Shown here: piece by piece, positions 17,495-26,526 of the stretch
How positions within the stretch are numbered: position 1 is the first letter of the stretch
Layout of the letters: each line of letters starts with the position of its first letter
From: Bradyrhizobium sp. 1
GTDB taxonomy: Bacteria; Pseudomonadota; Alphaproteobacteria; Rhizobiales; Xanthobacteraceae
Assembly (NCBI RefSeq): GCF_023073315.1
Contig: NZ_JADPJH010000010.1
Span: 1-64,000 of the forward strand
Length of the DNA stretch: 64,000 bases
Reading direction: 5' to 3'
Notes under the pieces: model-generated
Database searches by the model: none
What the model saw: the letters and a program-made list of their open reading frames with translations, nothing else
Told to the model about the DNA's origin: nothing
Translations under genes and position numbers: made by a program

Positions 17495-18300
17495 ATGCGC
17501 TCGCGCAGAACCTCACCGAGACCGCGCCAATCGTGCTGCGCGCGGAAAATGTCGGCGTCACCTTCGATGGGACGGGGCGGCCAGTCGAGGCGATCCGCAA
17601 AGTGGATTTCGAGCTGCGACGCGGCGAGACGCTGGCGATCGTCGGCCCCTCCGGCTGCGGCAAGTCCACGCTGTTCAACGCCATTGCCGGCCTGCTGCGG
17701 CCAACCCGTGGCCATGTCGAAGTCGGCGGCAAGCGCGTCGACGATGCCGCCGGCCATGTCGGCTACATGCTGCAAAAGGACCTGCTGCTGCCGTGGCGCA
17801 GCGTGCTCGACAACGTCATGCTCGGGCTGGAGATCCGGAAAGTCCCGAAGCCGCGTGCGCGCGAGATCGCGCTGGAGCTGATCCGGACTTACGGCCTCTC
17901 AGGCTTCGAGCATGCCAAGCCTGCGGCGCTCTCCGGCGGCATGCGCCAGCGCGTCGCCATCATGCGCACGCTCGCCTTCGATCCCGAAGTGATCCTGCTC
18001 GACGAGCCGTTCTCGGCGCTCGATTTCCAGACCCGCCTGCTGATGCAGGCCGACGTCTCCCGCATCATCGCCGAGCGCGGCAAGAGCGCCATTCTCGTCA
18101 CCCACGACATCGGCGAGGCCATCGCCATGGCCGATCGCGTGCTGGTGCTGAGCGCGCGTCCGGCCATGGTGCGCGCGTGGCACGTCATCGACCTGCCGCG
18201 CGCCGGCCGCGACCCCGCGGGTTTGCGGACCGATCCGCAGTTTCAGGACCATTTTGCGAAGATCTGGGCTGATCTGGAGAAGCCGGTGGGCGTGACATAA
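17491..18300 (+). CDS. ABC transporter ATPase of the rut-like operon
   Basis: A 269-residue ATPase: Walker A GPSGCGKST (52-60), Q-loop MLQKDLLLPWRSV, signature LSGGMRQR (148-155), Walker B VILLDEPFSALD (167-178) and switch histidine in VTHDIGEA. It belongs to the nitrate/sulfonate/taurine group (SsuB/TauB). The frame is open further upstream, but ATG 17491 has GGGAGGTGG just before it and overlaps the rutD stop by four bases. It is the last gene of the operon; no hairpin with a T tail is obvious after it. Confidence 0.88.
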   Translation: MNALAQNLTETAPIVLRAENVGVTFDGTGRPVEAIRKVDFELRRGETLAIVGPSGCGKSTLFNAIAGLLRPTRGHVEVGGKRVDDAAGHVGYMLQKDLLLPWRSVLDNVMLGLEIRKVPKPRAREIALELIRTYGLSGFEHAKPAALSGGMRQRVAIMRTLAFDPEVILLDEPFSALDFQTRLLMQADVSRIIAERGKSAILVTHDIGEAIAMADRVLVLSARPAMVRAWHVIDLPRAGRDPAGLRTDPQFQDHFAKIWADLEKPVGVT

Positions 18301-18468
18301 CCGTCCACCAAAAGCATCAAAAATTTAAACAGATGCAATCGGCAGGTCACGTCATCAAGGTTTTTCTGAATCGCCCGATCTGGCCGGCGAAAAACGACAT
18401 CGCGATTGGACAGGTTTTGGCAACCGCGACATAGTCGGGCTCGTGGTGATGAGCCAAGGGGAGCTGCC

Positions 18469-19524
18469 ATGGACGTGCCTACCTCAGGGAACGAGACTCC
18501 AGGCACACCCGAGGCAGACAAACCACCCGAACATGCGCACTCGGCGACGCGCGTGCCTGCGATCATCGTCTGCGTTGTTGCGGCAATCGTCGTCGGGCTT
18601 TCGACCTTCTATCTGTTGCGACCGGAGCCGCTGCTCGTGCAGGGCGAGGTCGACGCAACGCGGCTCGACATCGCGGCGCGCGTCGATGGACGCGTCAAGG
18701 AAATACCGGCCGAACGTGGCCGGAACGTCGCCGCGAACGCCGTCCTCGTCCGGATCGACAATCCGGAGACAGTGGCGAAGCAGGAGCAAGTGAAGGCCGC
18801 AAAGACGGTCGCGGATGCCCAGCTCGCGAACATCATGGTTGGCACGCGAGTGGAGGTCGTCACGGCCCGCAAGGCAGAGATGGACCGCGCGCAGGCGGCT
18901 CTGGTCCTGGCGCAGAAGACCTTCGACCGCACCCATACCCTGGCCGAGCAGGGCAACGCACCGCAGGCCCGCCTCGACCAGGCCACCGATGCCCTGCACG
19001 AAACCGAGCGCGCGGTCGATCAGGCCAAATCCGCCCATGAGCAGGCGGTCAACGGCTACACTAGGGAAGAGCGGGCGATCGCCAAGGCCAATGTCGAGAA
19101 GGCCGAGGCCGATATCCAGAGCGTGCAATCGATCATCGATCAGCTTGTGGTCTACGCGCCCGTCGCTTCGCAGGTCTATCAGCGCAACGTCGAGCCGGGC
19201 GAATACGTCTCGCCGGGCGTGCCGCTCGTGACCCTGATCGATCTGGCCGACGTCTGGGTCCATTTCGATCTTCGTGAAGATCTCATCAAGAACCTGAAGG
19301 TCGGCGACCGCTTCGACGTTCGTATTCCTGCTCTCGGCGACCGCAGCGTCGCTGTCGAGGTCAAGCTCATCGCCACCAAGGGTGAGTATGCGAGCTGGCG
19401 GGCGACGCGCACGTCAGGCGATTTCGACTTGCGGACGTTTTCGATCCGCGCCTATCCGGTGCAGCCGGTGCCCGAGCTGCGACCGGGAATGAGCGCCTAT
19501 CTCGACTGGCGATCACGGCAATGA
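18469..19524 (+). CDS. HlyD-family periplasmic adaptor (first of two)
   Basis: About 351 residues. A short cytoplasmic tail is followed by one membrane helix (PAIIVCVVAAIVVGLSTFYL), a biotinyl-lipoyl-like domain (EVDATRLDIAARVDGRVKEI), a long alpha-hairpin coiled coil rich in Ala, Glu and Gln (about residues 90-220), and a beta-barrel domain (VYAPVASQVYQRNVEPGEYV). Such adaptors link inner-membrane pumps to outer-membrane channels. AAGGGGAG about 6 nt upstream supports the ATG at 18469. Its last codons overlap the permease gene (ATGA), so the two are translationally coupled. Confidence 0.86.
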   Translation: MDVPTSGNETPGTPEADKPPEHAHSATRVPAIIVCVVAAIVVGLSTFYLLRPEPLLVQGEVDATRLDIAARVDGRVKEIPAERGRNVAANAVLVRIDNPETVAKQEQVKAAKTVADAQLANIMVGTRVEVVTARKAEMDRAQAALVLAQKTFDRTHTLAEQGNAPQARLDQATDALHETERAVDQAKSAHEQAVNGYTREERAIAKANVEKAEADIQSVQSIIDQLVVYAPVASQVYQRNVEPGEYVSPGVPLVTLIDLADVWVHFDLREDLIKNLKVGDRFDVRIPALGDRSVAVEVKLIATKGEYASWRATRTSGDFDLRTFSIRAYPVQPVPELRPGMSAYLDWRSRQ

Positions 19525-21845
19525 GGCTCGGCGCCAAGCCCGGATTTTTTCTGGTCGCGCTGCGAGAGTGCCGCTGGCTGTTTCGCGATCGTGTGGCGCT
19601 GCTGCTGATCTTCGGCGTGCCACTGTTCGCATTCGCAGTGCTCACGACCGTCTTCAGTCATCCGGTCATCCGCGGGCTCGGCGTGACCGTCGTGGACGAA
19701 GACAAATCGGACGCATCGCGCGCCGTCGCCGAATATGTCGCGGCATCACCGAGCTTGCGGATAGCCGACCGCTCCGGCAACCTGTCGTCGGCAGTCCAGG
19801 ACATCCGGTCGGGCCGGTCGATCTCGGCGATCTATATCCCGCCCGACTTCGAACGTGACCTCAAGGCGCAGCGCCGGCCGCAAATCGTCGGGTTCTATAA
19901 CCAGCAATTTCTCACGGCGGCCGGCATCGCCTCCTCGGGCCTGAACGATGCGCTGTCCGCTGCGGCCAACGTCGCGGCCCCTGCGACGCGCGCCGCACCC
20001 GGGCCGGCGTCGACGGGAACGCTGACGGCGGAGACCATCGCGCTGGTCAATCCGCAGAAGAACTACGCACAATTCCTGCTGCGCGCGCTGCTGCCGACGA
20101 TCATCCACGTCGTGATCACGCTGGCCGCGAGCTATTCGGTCGGCTCCGAATTCCGCCGCCGCGACGCGCGAGCCTGGCTGGAGAGCGCGGGAGGCGATCC
20201 GCTCGTCGCGCTGGCCGGCAAGCTTGCGCCACTGTTCTGCATCTTCGTCGTGATCATGCTGGCTGAACCGCTGGTCCTGGAGGGCGTGCTGGAGATTCCC
20301 TTCAAGGGTGATTTGCCATTGATGGTCGCGGCCGGCTCGCTCCTGATCATTGCGTATCTCTCGCTCGGCGCGCTGTTACAACTCCTCACTCGTGACCTCG
20401 CGTCGGGGCTCGGGCTTGCAGGCCTCATTGCATCTCCCGCGTTCGGCTATGCCGGCGTCGGCTTTCCGACCATCGGCATGAACGCTTTCGCCCAAGCCTG
20501 GGGCGCCATCCTGCCGCTGCGCTGGTACATGGCCGTTTTGCTGGGACAGGCGGCGCGGGGATTGCCCGTCTCTGCATCCGCCGTTCCCTTCGCCGCACTC
20601 GCCGCCCTGGCAATGCTGTTCGCAGGCCTCGCCTGGTGGCGGATGGCGAGCCTCAACCGCAGTGGATGGTTTGCGGCGGCGCGGCCTGACGAACCGACCG
20701 AGACGGCTTCCGCGCCGCGCGGCATCGGCGGCGCCTTCACCGCGGAATGGCGGCGCGTGCTTGGAATGAAGAGCGCCTTCAGTGTGATGTTCCTGGCGCC
20801 GCTGGTTTACGGCATCTATTATCCGCAACCCTATCTGAACCAGATCCTGCGCAAGCTTCCGATCGCGGTGGTTGACAATGATCTCAGCGAGCTCAGCCGG
20901 CGGATCGTCGAGAATCTGGATGCGAGCGGTGCGCTGAGTGTCGTGGTTCGCGCCCGCACCGTTGCGGAGGCGCGCACCGCCATCGATCAGGGCAAGGCCT
21001 TTGCGGCCGTCGAAATCCCGGCAGACACCGAGCGCGACGTGCTGAAGGGCATCAATGCACATCTCCCGATCTACGCAGATGCCACTTACCTGTTCATGTT
21101 CAGGTCGACGGCGAGCGGCGTCGCCACCGCGATCGGTGCGTTGACATCCGAGCTGGTTTCGCGCGGCGCGCGCTCGGACGGCAGTCTCGTCAAGGCAAAG
21201 CTCGCGAGCGCGAGCCCGGCCAACGTTCTGCTGCAACCGATCTTCAACCCGGTCGGCGGCTATGCCAGCTACATTGTGCCGGCGGCGTTCATGCTGATCC
21301 TCCAGCAGACGCTGCTGATTGGTGCTGCGATGTTGACCGGGACGGCGCTGGCATCATCAGGCGGCGCAGTCGCCGGCGTGCTTGGACGCGGTGTCGCTCA
21401 TTTGACGATCTATCTCCCGGTGCTTGCGCTCTATCTCATCGTGCTGCCGCGCATCTATGGTTTCTCGACCCTCGGCCATCTGCCGCAGATTTTCGCGCTC
21501 GCGACCATCTTCCTGCTGGCGACAAGTTTCATGGGGCAAGCCGTCGGGGCCTGGTTCACGCGGCCGGAGAACGCGACACTCCTCCTGTTGGCAACGAGCC
21601 TGCCGCAGTTCTTCACCGCGGGCTTCGCGTGGCCGCGCGAGGCGATTCCCGAGGCTGCCCGTGCGCTGGGGCAGCTATTCCCCGCCGATCACGCCATCGA
21701 CGGCCTCGTCCGCATCAACCAGCTCGGCGCCGGCATTTGGGAAGTCGCCCACGACTGGCTCGGCCTGTGGTGCCTGGCGATCGGCTATTTCGCGCTCGCG
21801 GTGATCTCGGCATTTGCGACCAGGAGAGGACAGAGACATGGCTAG
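19521..21845 (+). CDS. Double ABC-2-type permease (two fused halves)
   Basis: A 774-residue membrane protein built of two similar units. Each has a first membrane helix, a large extracytoplasmic domain of about 150 residues (one contains VTVVDEDKSDASRAVAEYVA, the other IAVVDNDLSELSRRIVENLD), and then five to six helices ending in the ABC-2 block (FPTIGMNAFAQAWGAILPLR and FAWPREAIPEAARALGQLFP). A hydrophilic linker lies at about residues 375-410. There is no nucleotide-binding domain and none is encoded next to it. It is coupled to HlyD genes on both sides by overlaps. The likely role is export of a hydrophobic or toxic compound. Confidence 0.84.
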   Translation: MRLGAKPGFFLVALRECRWLFRDRVALLLIFGVPLFAFAVLTTVFSHPVIRGLGVTVVDEDKSDASRAVAEYVAASPSLRIADRSGNLSSAVQDIRSGRSISAIYIPPDFERDLKAQRRPQIVGFYNQQFLTAAGIASSGLNDALSAAANVAAPATRAAPGPASTGTLTAETIALVNPQKNYAQFLLRALLPTIIHVVITLAASYSVGSEFRRRDARAWLESAGGDPLVALAGKLAPLFCIFVVIMLAEPLVLEGVLEIPFKGDLPLMVAAGSLLIIAYLSLGALLQLLTRDLASGLGLAGLIASPAFGYAGVGFPTIGMNAFAQAWGAILPLRWYMAVLLGQAARGLPVSASAVPFAALAALAMLFAGLAWWRMASLNRSGWFAAARPDEPTETASAPRGIGGAFTAEWRRVLGMKSAFSVMFLAPLVYGIYYPQPYLNQILRKLPIAVVDNDLSELSRRIVENLDASGALSVVVRARTVAEARTAIDQGKAFAAVEIPADTERDVLKGINAHLPIYADATYLFMFRSTASGVATAIGALTSELVSRGARSDGSLVKAKLASASPANVLLQPIFNPVGGYASYIVPAAFMLILQQTLLIGAAMLTGTALASSGGAVAGVLGRGVAHLTIYLPVLALYLIVLPRIYGFSTLGHLPQIFALATIFLLATSFMGQAVGAWFTRPENATLLLLATSLPQFFTAGFAWPREAIPEAARALGQLFPADHAIDGLVRINQLGAGIWEVAHDWLGLWCLAIGYFALAVISAFATRRGQRHG

Positions 21846-22800
21846 GCGTGCCGCCATCATCGGGGTTGCGCTCGTGCTCGTCGCTGGCGCCGTGGTCGCC
21901 ACGGCGCGTCGTCCGGCGGCGCCGCCGGCCATCGTCGGCGTCGTGCGCGCGACTGAGGTGAGGGTCGAGCCGGAGGTGAATGGCCAGCTCGTGTCGATTG
22001 CGGTCGCAAAAGGCGCCCATGTGAAGGCTGGCGACGTCCTGGCAAAACTGTCGGCGGTGGAATTGACGGCGCAAGCCGATCAGGCGCGAGCCGCGCTGGC
22101 CGCGACCATTGCAACCCGCAACAATGTCTATGCCGGCGTTCGCCGGGAGCAGGTCGACGTTCTCAACGCTGCGATTTCCAAGGCCGGCGCGCGCCTGGAA
22201 TATGTCCAGGCCCAGCTCACGCGGACCAGCACGCTGGCTCGCCAGAGCTTTGAATCACAGCAGGCGCTCGACCAGGCAGAAAACGACGTCGCAGCCGCGC
22301 AGGCTGATCTGGCGCAAGCCCAGGCCAATTACGATGCCGCAGTCGCAGGCCCGACCCGGGAAGAGCGCGCCATCGCCGATGCGCAGGTACAGGCCGCCGC
22401 CACCGCGGTCACGGTGCTGGAGCGGCGCCTCGACAAGATGATCCTGCGAGCTCCGGCCGACGGCGTGGTCAGCGTCGTCGCCGCCGAGATCGGCGAGAAC
22501 GTTCGCGCCGGCCAGCCGATCCTGATGGTCGAGGCGGCAGGCCAACAATGGCTCTCGTTCAACGTCCGCGAAGACCATCTCGGCGCGCTCGCGATGGGAA
22601 AGACGGTGAACGTGCTGCGGAACGGTGGCGCAGCCGCCGTCAAATCCGTCATCACCGAACTGCGGCCGATCGGCATTTTCGCAACCTGGCAGGCCGAGCG
22701 TGTGGTCGGCGACCATGATCGCAACACGCTTCGCCTGCGTCTCGATGAAGACGGCCAGCAGAAAAACCTCGAGCCCGGCACGACGGTCTGGATCGAGTAG
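21838..22800 (+). CDS. HlyD-family periplasmic adaptor (second)
   Basis: A 320-residue adaptor with an N-terminal membrane helix (AAIIGVALVLVAGAVVAT), lipoyl-like half (VRVEPEVNGQLVSIAVAKGA), coiled-coil hairpin (about 80-195) and beta-barrel part (LRAPADGVVSVVAAEIGENV). AGGAGAGGA lies 7 nt before ATG 21838, which overlaps the stop of the double permease. It is only distantly similar to the adaptor upstream, so the two are not a recent duplication. No outer-membrane TolC-type gene follows; a shared TolC would be needed. Confidence 0.86.
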   Translation: MARRAAIIGVALVLVAGAVVATARRPAAPPAIVGVVRATEVRVEPEVNGQLVSIAVAKGAHVKAGDVLAKLSAVELTAQADQARAALAATIATRNNVYAGVRREQVDVLNAAISKAGARLEYVQAQLTRTSTLARQSFESQQALDQAENDVAAAQADLAQAQANYDAAVAGPTREERAIADAQVQAAATAVTVLERRLDKMILRAPADGVVSVVAAEIGENVRAGQPILMVEAAGQQWLSFNVREDHLGALAMGKTVNVLRNGGAAAVKSVITELRPIGIFATWQAERVVGDHDRNTLRLRLDEDGQQKNLEPGTTVWIE

Positions 22801-22815
22801 CTGCCTGCGCATCGT

Positions 22816-23796
22816 TTAATTCGCCTTGATGCCGGCCTCGCTGATGAGCTTGCCCCATTTCGTGCTTTCGCTCTGAATGAAGCGGCCGAACTGTTCGGGT
22901 GACGTGGGCGCAGGCTCGGCGCCGAGCGTCCTGATCTTCTCTGCCACCGACGGATCCTTCAGCGCCTTCGTGAAGGCCTCGTTCAGCCTGCCGATGACAT
23001 CCGCCGACGTGCCGGAGGGAGCAACGAGCCCGAACCAGCCCACCGATTCGAAACCCGCGATGCCACTCTCGGCAAGGGTCGGCACATCGGGCAGGGACGG
23101 AAGACGCCGCGCCGAGGAAACGCCGATCGCGTTAAGCTTGCCTTCGAGGATCAATTGCCGCGACGCCGGAATATCCAGCACCGCAAACGGGACATGGCCC
23201 GCGAGGACATCGACCGTCGCCGGTGCGGTCCCGCGATAGGGAACCAGCTCCATCGCGATCCCGGTCTTCTGCGTGAACAGCGCGGCCGTCAGATGCATCG
23301 CAGTCGAATTGCCGCCATGCCCGATCGACAGCGCGCCCGGCTTTGCCTTGGCGAGCGCGATCGTCTCGGCCGCATTGTGCGCAGGAATATCCGTCGAGGC
23401 GACGAGCACGAAAGGAATTTCCGCAAGCAGCGTGATCGGCGTGAGATCCTTCGGATCGAACGGCATCGATGAATTGAGGTGCGGGTTCACCGTCAGCGCA
23501 CCGGCGGGCGCGACGCCGAGCGTGTAGCCGTCGGGCTTGGCCTGCGCGACCGCAGCCATACCGATATTCCCACCAGCGCCTGCGCGGTTCTCGATCACCA
23601 GGCTCTGCTTGAGCTCGGCTGTGACCAGCGGCTCGAGCGCGCGGATGACGGTATCGGCGCTACCGCCGGGCGGAAACGTCACGATGATCTTGATCAATTG
23701 CTCCGGATAGGCCGCTTTGCCTGCCTCCAGCGGCAGCGCGGCGAAAGTCGCGGCCGTCAGCACGGCCAGAATGCGGCGCCTCGCAACGTGAAACAA
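22816..23796 (-). CDS. TctC/Bug-type extracytoplasmic solute-binding protein
   Basis: A 326-residue periplasmic protein with an N-terminal signal peptide (VARRRILAVLTAATFAALPL) and the Bug-family pattern: FPPGGSADTVIRAL, VIENRAGAGGNIGM, PDGYTLG and VPYRGTAPATVDVLAGHVPF. These proteins bind carboxylates, aromatic acids or amides for tripartite tricarboxylate transporters or for sensing. No tctA or tctB gene lies in the window. It follows the FAD monooxygenase gene by about 30 bases on the same strand, so its ligand may be the monooxygenase substrate (inference). Confidence 0.86.
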   Translation of the reverse strand: MFHVARRRILAVLTAATFAALPLEAGKAAYPEQLIKIIVTFPPGGSADTVIRALEPLVTAELKQSLVIENRAGAGGNIGMAAVAQAKPDGYTLGVAPAGALTVNPHLNSSMPFDPKDLTPITLLAEIPFVLVASTDIPAHNAAETIALAKAKPGALSIGHGGNSTAMHLTAALFTQKTGIAMELVPYRGTAPATVDVLAGHVPFAVLDIPASRQLILEGKLNAIGVSSARRLPSLPDVPTLAESGIAGFESVGWFGLVAPSGTSADVIGRLNEAFTKALKDPSVAEKIRTLGAEPAPTSPEQFGRFIQSESTKWGKLISEAGIKAN

Positions 23797-23826
23797 TTTT
23801 TCCTCCCTGGTTTTGTTATGAGTTGC

Positions 23827-25467
23827 TTACGCCGCCGCGCCGCTGAGACGCGCCAACAAGGCTTGCGGATGTTCCGGCGCGGCCTGCCCGCGCCAGGCGA
23901 TGTGCTGATCGGGGCGCACCAGCACGAGCTTCTCGGCATAGGCACCATTCGCTTCGTCCGGCGCGATGTCGATCAGCGCCAGCGGAATGCGACTCGCCTC
24001 TGCAGCGGACTGCAATTGCGCCACATCGATCGCCGGATCGAACCGCAGCAGGTTGTAGCCTGTCCCAAATATGTCGTAGAGCGACCGACCGTCGCGCAAA
24101 AACAGGTGCGGCGCGCGGGCGCCCGGCACGGTGGAGGGCGTGAAGCTGCCCATTGCATAAGCCGGCGGGGTTTCGCCGTCATAGGCGATGATCGGCGAGG
24201 CGTCGTAGTAGTAGCCGAAGTTCAATCCGGCGCAGCAATATTGCTGCACGTTGAGATCATAGGCCGCTCTCGCAAGCGTTGCGCGCGCCGCGTGGCCGCG
24301 CGGCGTGTCGTCCTCGATCTCCGCGGACACGCCGCCGCGCTGCGCCATCATCTTCATCGCGTGGTCCATCGCAAAGCGCGACACCTGGTCGGTGATGGGC
24401 TGACGCTCCGCCTCATAGGCATCGAGGATCGCAGCCGGCGCCCAGCCGTTCAGATGCGCGGCCAATTGCCAGCAGAGATCGACGGCGTCGGCAATGCCCG
24501 CATTCATGCCGTAGCCGGCATAGGGCATCCACAGATGCGCGGCGTCGCCGCAGATGAAGACCCTGCGTTCGCGAAAGCGATCGGCCACGAGGCGACGCCC
24601 GACCCAGTCCTCCTTGCTGAGGATCTTGTATTCGAAGCGCTCGTCAACGCCCAAGATCGCACGGATCGACCAGTCGCGATCGACCGAGTCGAACTCCGGC
24701 TCATCGGGCTTGAGGTGATTGTGAATCAGCCAGCGGTCGTGACCGTCGATCGCAACCGTGGTGCCGGAGCGGCGCGGGTTGAGCGAGAGCACCATCCAGG
24801 CCGGCTTGTGCGCCCCCATCAACTCTTTCAGCTGTGGCGCTTCGATGAACGTCGATTGCACGCGCTGGATCACCGGCGTGCCGGACAGACTGGCGCCGAT
24901 CGATTTGCGAACGAGCGAGCGACTGCCGTCGCATCCGATCACGTAGCTGGCTTCGATACGAAGCGTGTCTCCGCTGTCGAGGTTGCGCGCCAACGCGGAC
25001 ACATGATCGCCGTCCTGCTCGATATCGGTGATTTCCGTGCGCGCCAAAATGGTGATGCGCGGCTGGGCGGCGGCGTGGCTGAACAGGATCGGCTCGAGAT
25101 AGACTTGGTTGATCCGGTGCGGCGGCTCCGGTGTCGGCCACCAAGTGTCGGGGCCGCCGGTGGCGCTGTAGCGACGCGCGCGGGAGGGAATGTCGATGCG
25201 GCAGAGCTCAATGCCGGTCGCCGTGGTCCGATAGGAGCAATCATTCGGGAAGTCCGCGGGCAGGCCGGCATCGCGCAGCTTTGCGGCGAGGCCGAGCCGG
25301 CGAAAGACTTCCATCGAGCGGGCCGAGACGTGATTGCATTTGACGCTGGGCGGATCGCCGGCATGGCGGATCTCCGCGACGACGACGTCGATCCCGCGCG
25401 AGGCAAGGTCCATGGCCGCGGTCAATCCCACGGGCCCGGCGCCCACGACCAGCACCTGTGTCCTCAT
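23827..25467 (-). CDS. FAD-dependent aromatic-type monooxygenase (MhpA/PheA-like)
   Basis: A 546-residue class A flavoprotein hydroxylase. The N-terminal FAD site is VVGAGPVGLTAAMDLASRG (GxGxxG at 9-14), the DG motif is YVIGCDGSRSLVRKSIGA, and the second FAD motif is GDAAHLWMPYAGYGMNAG, followed by AVDLCWQLAAHLNG. A thioredoxin-like C-terminal domain completes it. Such enzymes hydroxylate phenolic rings using NAD(P)H. GATGGAGAGAGC precedes the ATG at 25467; an upstream in-frame start adds 16 residues without support. It is divergent from a LysR gene, its probable regulator. Confidence 0.85.
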   Translation of the reverse strand: MRTQVLVVGAGPVGLTAAMDLASRGIDVVVAEIRHAGDPPSVKCNHVSARSMEVFRRLGLAAKLRDAGLPADFPNDCSYRTTATGIELCRIDIPSRARRYSATGGPDTWWPTPEPPHRINQVYLEPILFSHAAAQPRITILARTEITDIEQDGDHVSALARNLDSGDTLRIEASYVIGCDGSRSLVRKSIGASLSGTPVIQRVQSTFIEAPQLKELMGAHKPAWMVLSLNPRRSGTTVAIDGHDRWLIHNHLKPDEPEFDSVDRDWSIRAILGVDERFEYKILSKEDWVGRRLVADRFRERRVFICGDAAHLWMPYAGYGMNAGIADAVDLCWQLAAHLNGWAPAAILDAYEAERQPITDQVSRFAMDHAMKMMAQRGGVSAEIEDDTPRGHAARATLARAAYDLNVQQYCCAGLNFGYYYDASPIIAYDGETPPAYAMGSFTPSTVPGARAPHLFLRDGRSLYDIFGTGYNLLRFDPAIDVAQLQSAAEASRIPLALIDIAPDEANGAYAEKLVLVRPDQHIAWRGQAAPEHPQALLARLSGAAA

Positions 25468-25514
25468 GCTCTCTCCATCCCTGGCATCGCTGCGGATTCG
25501 TTGCCCGCGCAGCA

Positions 25515-25573
25515 TGCATTTTAATGCAGGATCGCTTATGAGATAAGATGGAAAGAACTCATCAATTCATGAG
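25515..25573. promoter_or_regulatory. Two small dyads, candidate LysR operator
   Basis: Between the divergent monooxygenase and LysR genes lie two exact inverted repeats: TGCATT-TT-AATGCA (25515-25528) and CTCAT-N6-ATGAG (25558-25573). The second ends 8 bases before the LysR ATG at 25582. Their placement fits LysR-type activation and autoregulation. Confidence 0.4.
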
Positions 25574-25581
25574 CTTTACCT

Positions 25582-26517
25582 ATGAATGTCACCTTGCGGC
25601 AATTGCAGGCCTTCACCGGCGTCTACCGGACGCGCAGCATCACACGGGCCGCGCGCGAGCTCGGGATCACGCAATCGGCGGCGAGCCTGTTGATCCAGCA
25701 GCTCGAGGTCCAGCTCGGCGTCAAGCTTTTCGACCGCTCCACGCGCTCGGTGCAGCCGACGCTGGCCGCCGACGAGGCGTTCCGAGCCGCCGAACGGATG
25801 CTGGGCGATGCACAGGGATTGTCACGGCGCATGCACGACCTCGCGCAAGCGCGCGCCGGCCGCGTCGTGTTTCTGGCATCAGCCGGCGCCGCCTCGGCGC
25901 TGATGCCTCTCGTGCTCGCGAAATTCCGCGCGGCCCATCCCGGCATCGAGATCGACATGCGCGATGTTGCCGCCGACGATCTCGTTCCGCGCCTGGGCAC
26001 GATCGATACCGAGTTCGCGATCGGCAGCGTGGAGGGTGAATTCGCGGAGATGACGGTGGAGACGCTGACCCGCGGACGCCTGAGCGCCATCGGCCGCCGC
26101 ACCGCCGACTTCGCCGCGCGGCGTTCCCTGACATGGGACGAGCTCGCGCAGCAGCCGACCATCGCGATGCGCCGCGAGACGCGAATTCGCATGCAGATCG
26201 ATCAGGCGCTCGGCGCGCAAGGCAAGCACCTCAATCCGACCTATGAAGTGACACTGATCAACACCGCCCTCGCCATGACGGCCCAGGGCCTCGGCCTCGC
26301 TATCCTCCCAGCAACGATGCTGCCGGCCGATCAGTTTCCAACGCTGATCGCGAGGCCTCTGGTGCGCCCCGCCATCACCAGGCCGGTATCGCTGCTGCAG
26401 CGGCAGGGTCGAACGCTATCGCCGGCGGCGCAGGCATTTGTGGCGACGGCGCGGGCGGTGCTGGCAGGGGCAGTCCGGGCGGACATCGGCAGAATAAAGC
26501 TGCTTCTGGCAGAGTGA
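25582..26517 (+). CDS. LysR-family transcriptional regulator
   Basis: A 311-residue LysR protein with the HTH at residues 3-60 (LRQLQAFTGVYRTRSITRAA, then RELGITQSAASLLIQQLEVQ) and an effector domain (RVVFLASAGAASALMPLVLA). It is divergent from the FAD monooxygenase-TctC pair, which it most likely regulates. Its 3' end meets the permease gene of the leu-ABC operon on the other strand with only nine bases between the stops. Confidence 0.87.
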   Translation: MNVTLRQLQAFTGVYRTRSITRAARELGITQSAASLLIQQLEVQLGVKLFDRSTRSVQPTLAADEAFRAAERMLGDAQGLSRRMHDLAQARAGRVVFLASAGAASALMPLVLAKFRAAHPGIEIDMRDVAADDLVPRLGTIDTEFAIGSVEGEFAEMTVETLTRGRLSAIGRRTADFAARRSLTWDELAQQPTIAMRRETRIRMQIDQALGAQGKHLNPTYEVTLINTALAMTAQGLGLAILPATMLPADQFPTLIARPLVRPAITRPVSLLQRQGRTLSPAAQAFVATARAVLAGAVRADIGRIKLLLAE

Positions 26518-26526
26518 ACAGCAACG

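Noticed and set aside
22816..23796. TctC protein as part of a full tripartite transporter
   Set aside because: No TctA- or TctB-like membrane genes lie anywhere in the window.
23479..25524. A 681-codon forward open frame opposite the FAD monooxygenase
   Set aside because: It is the mirror of a high-GC gene with clear FAD motifs; its product is Arg/His/Gly-rich without any family pattern.
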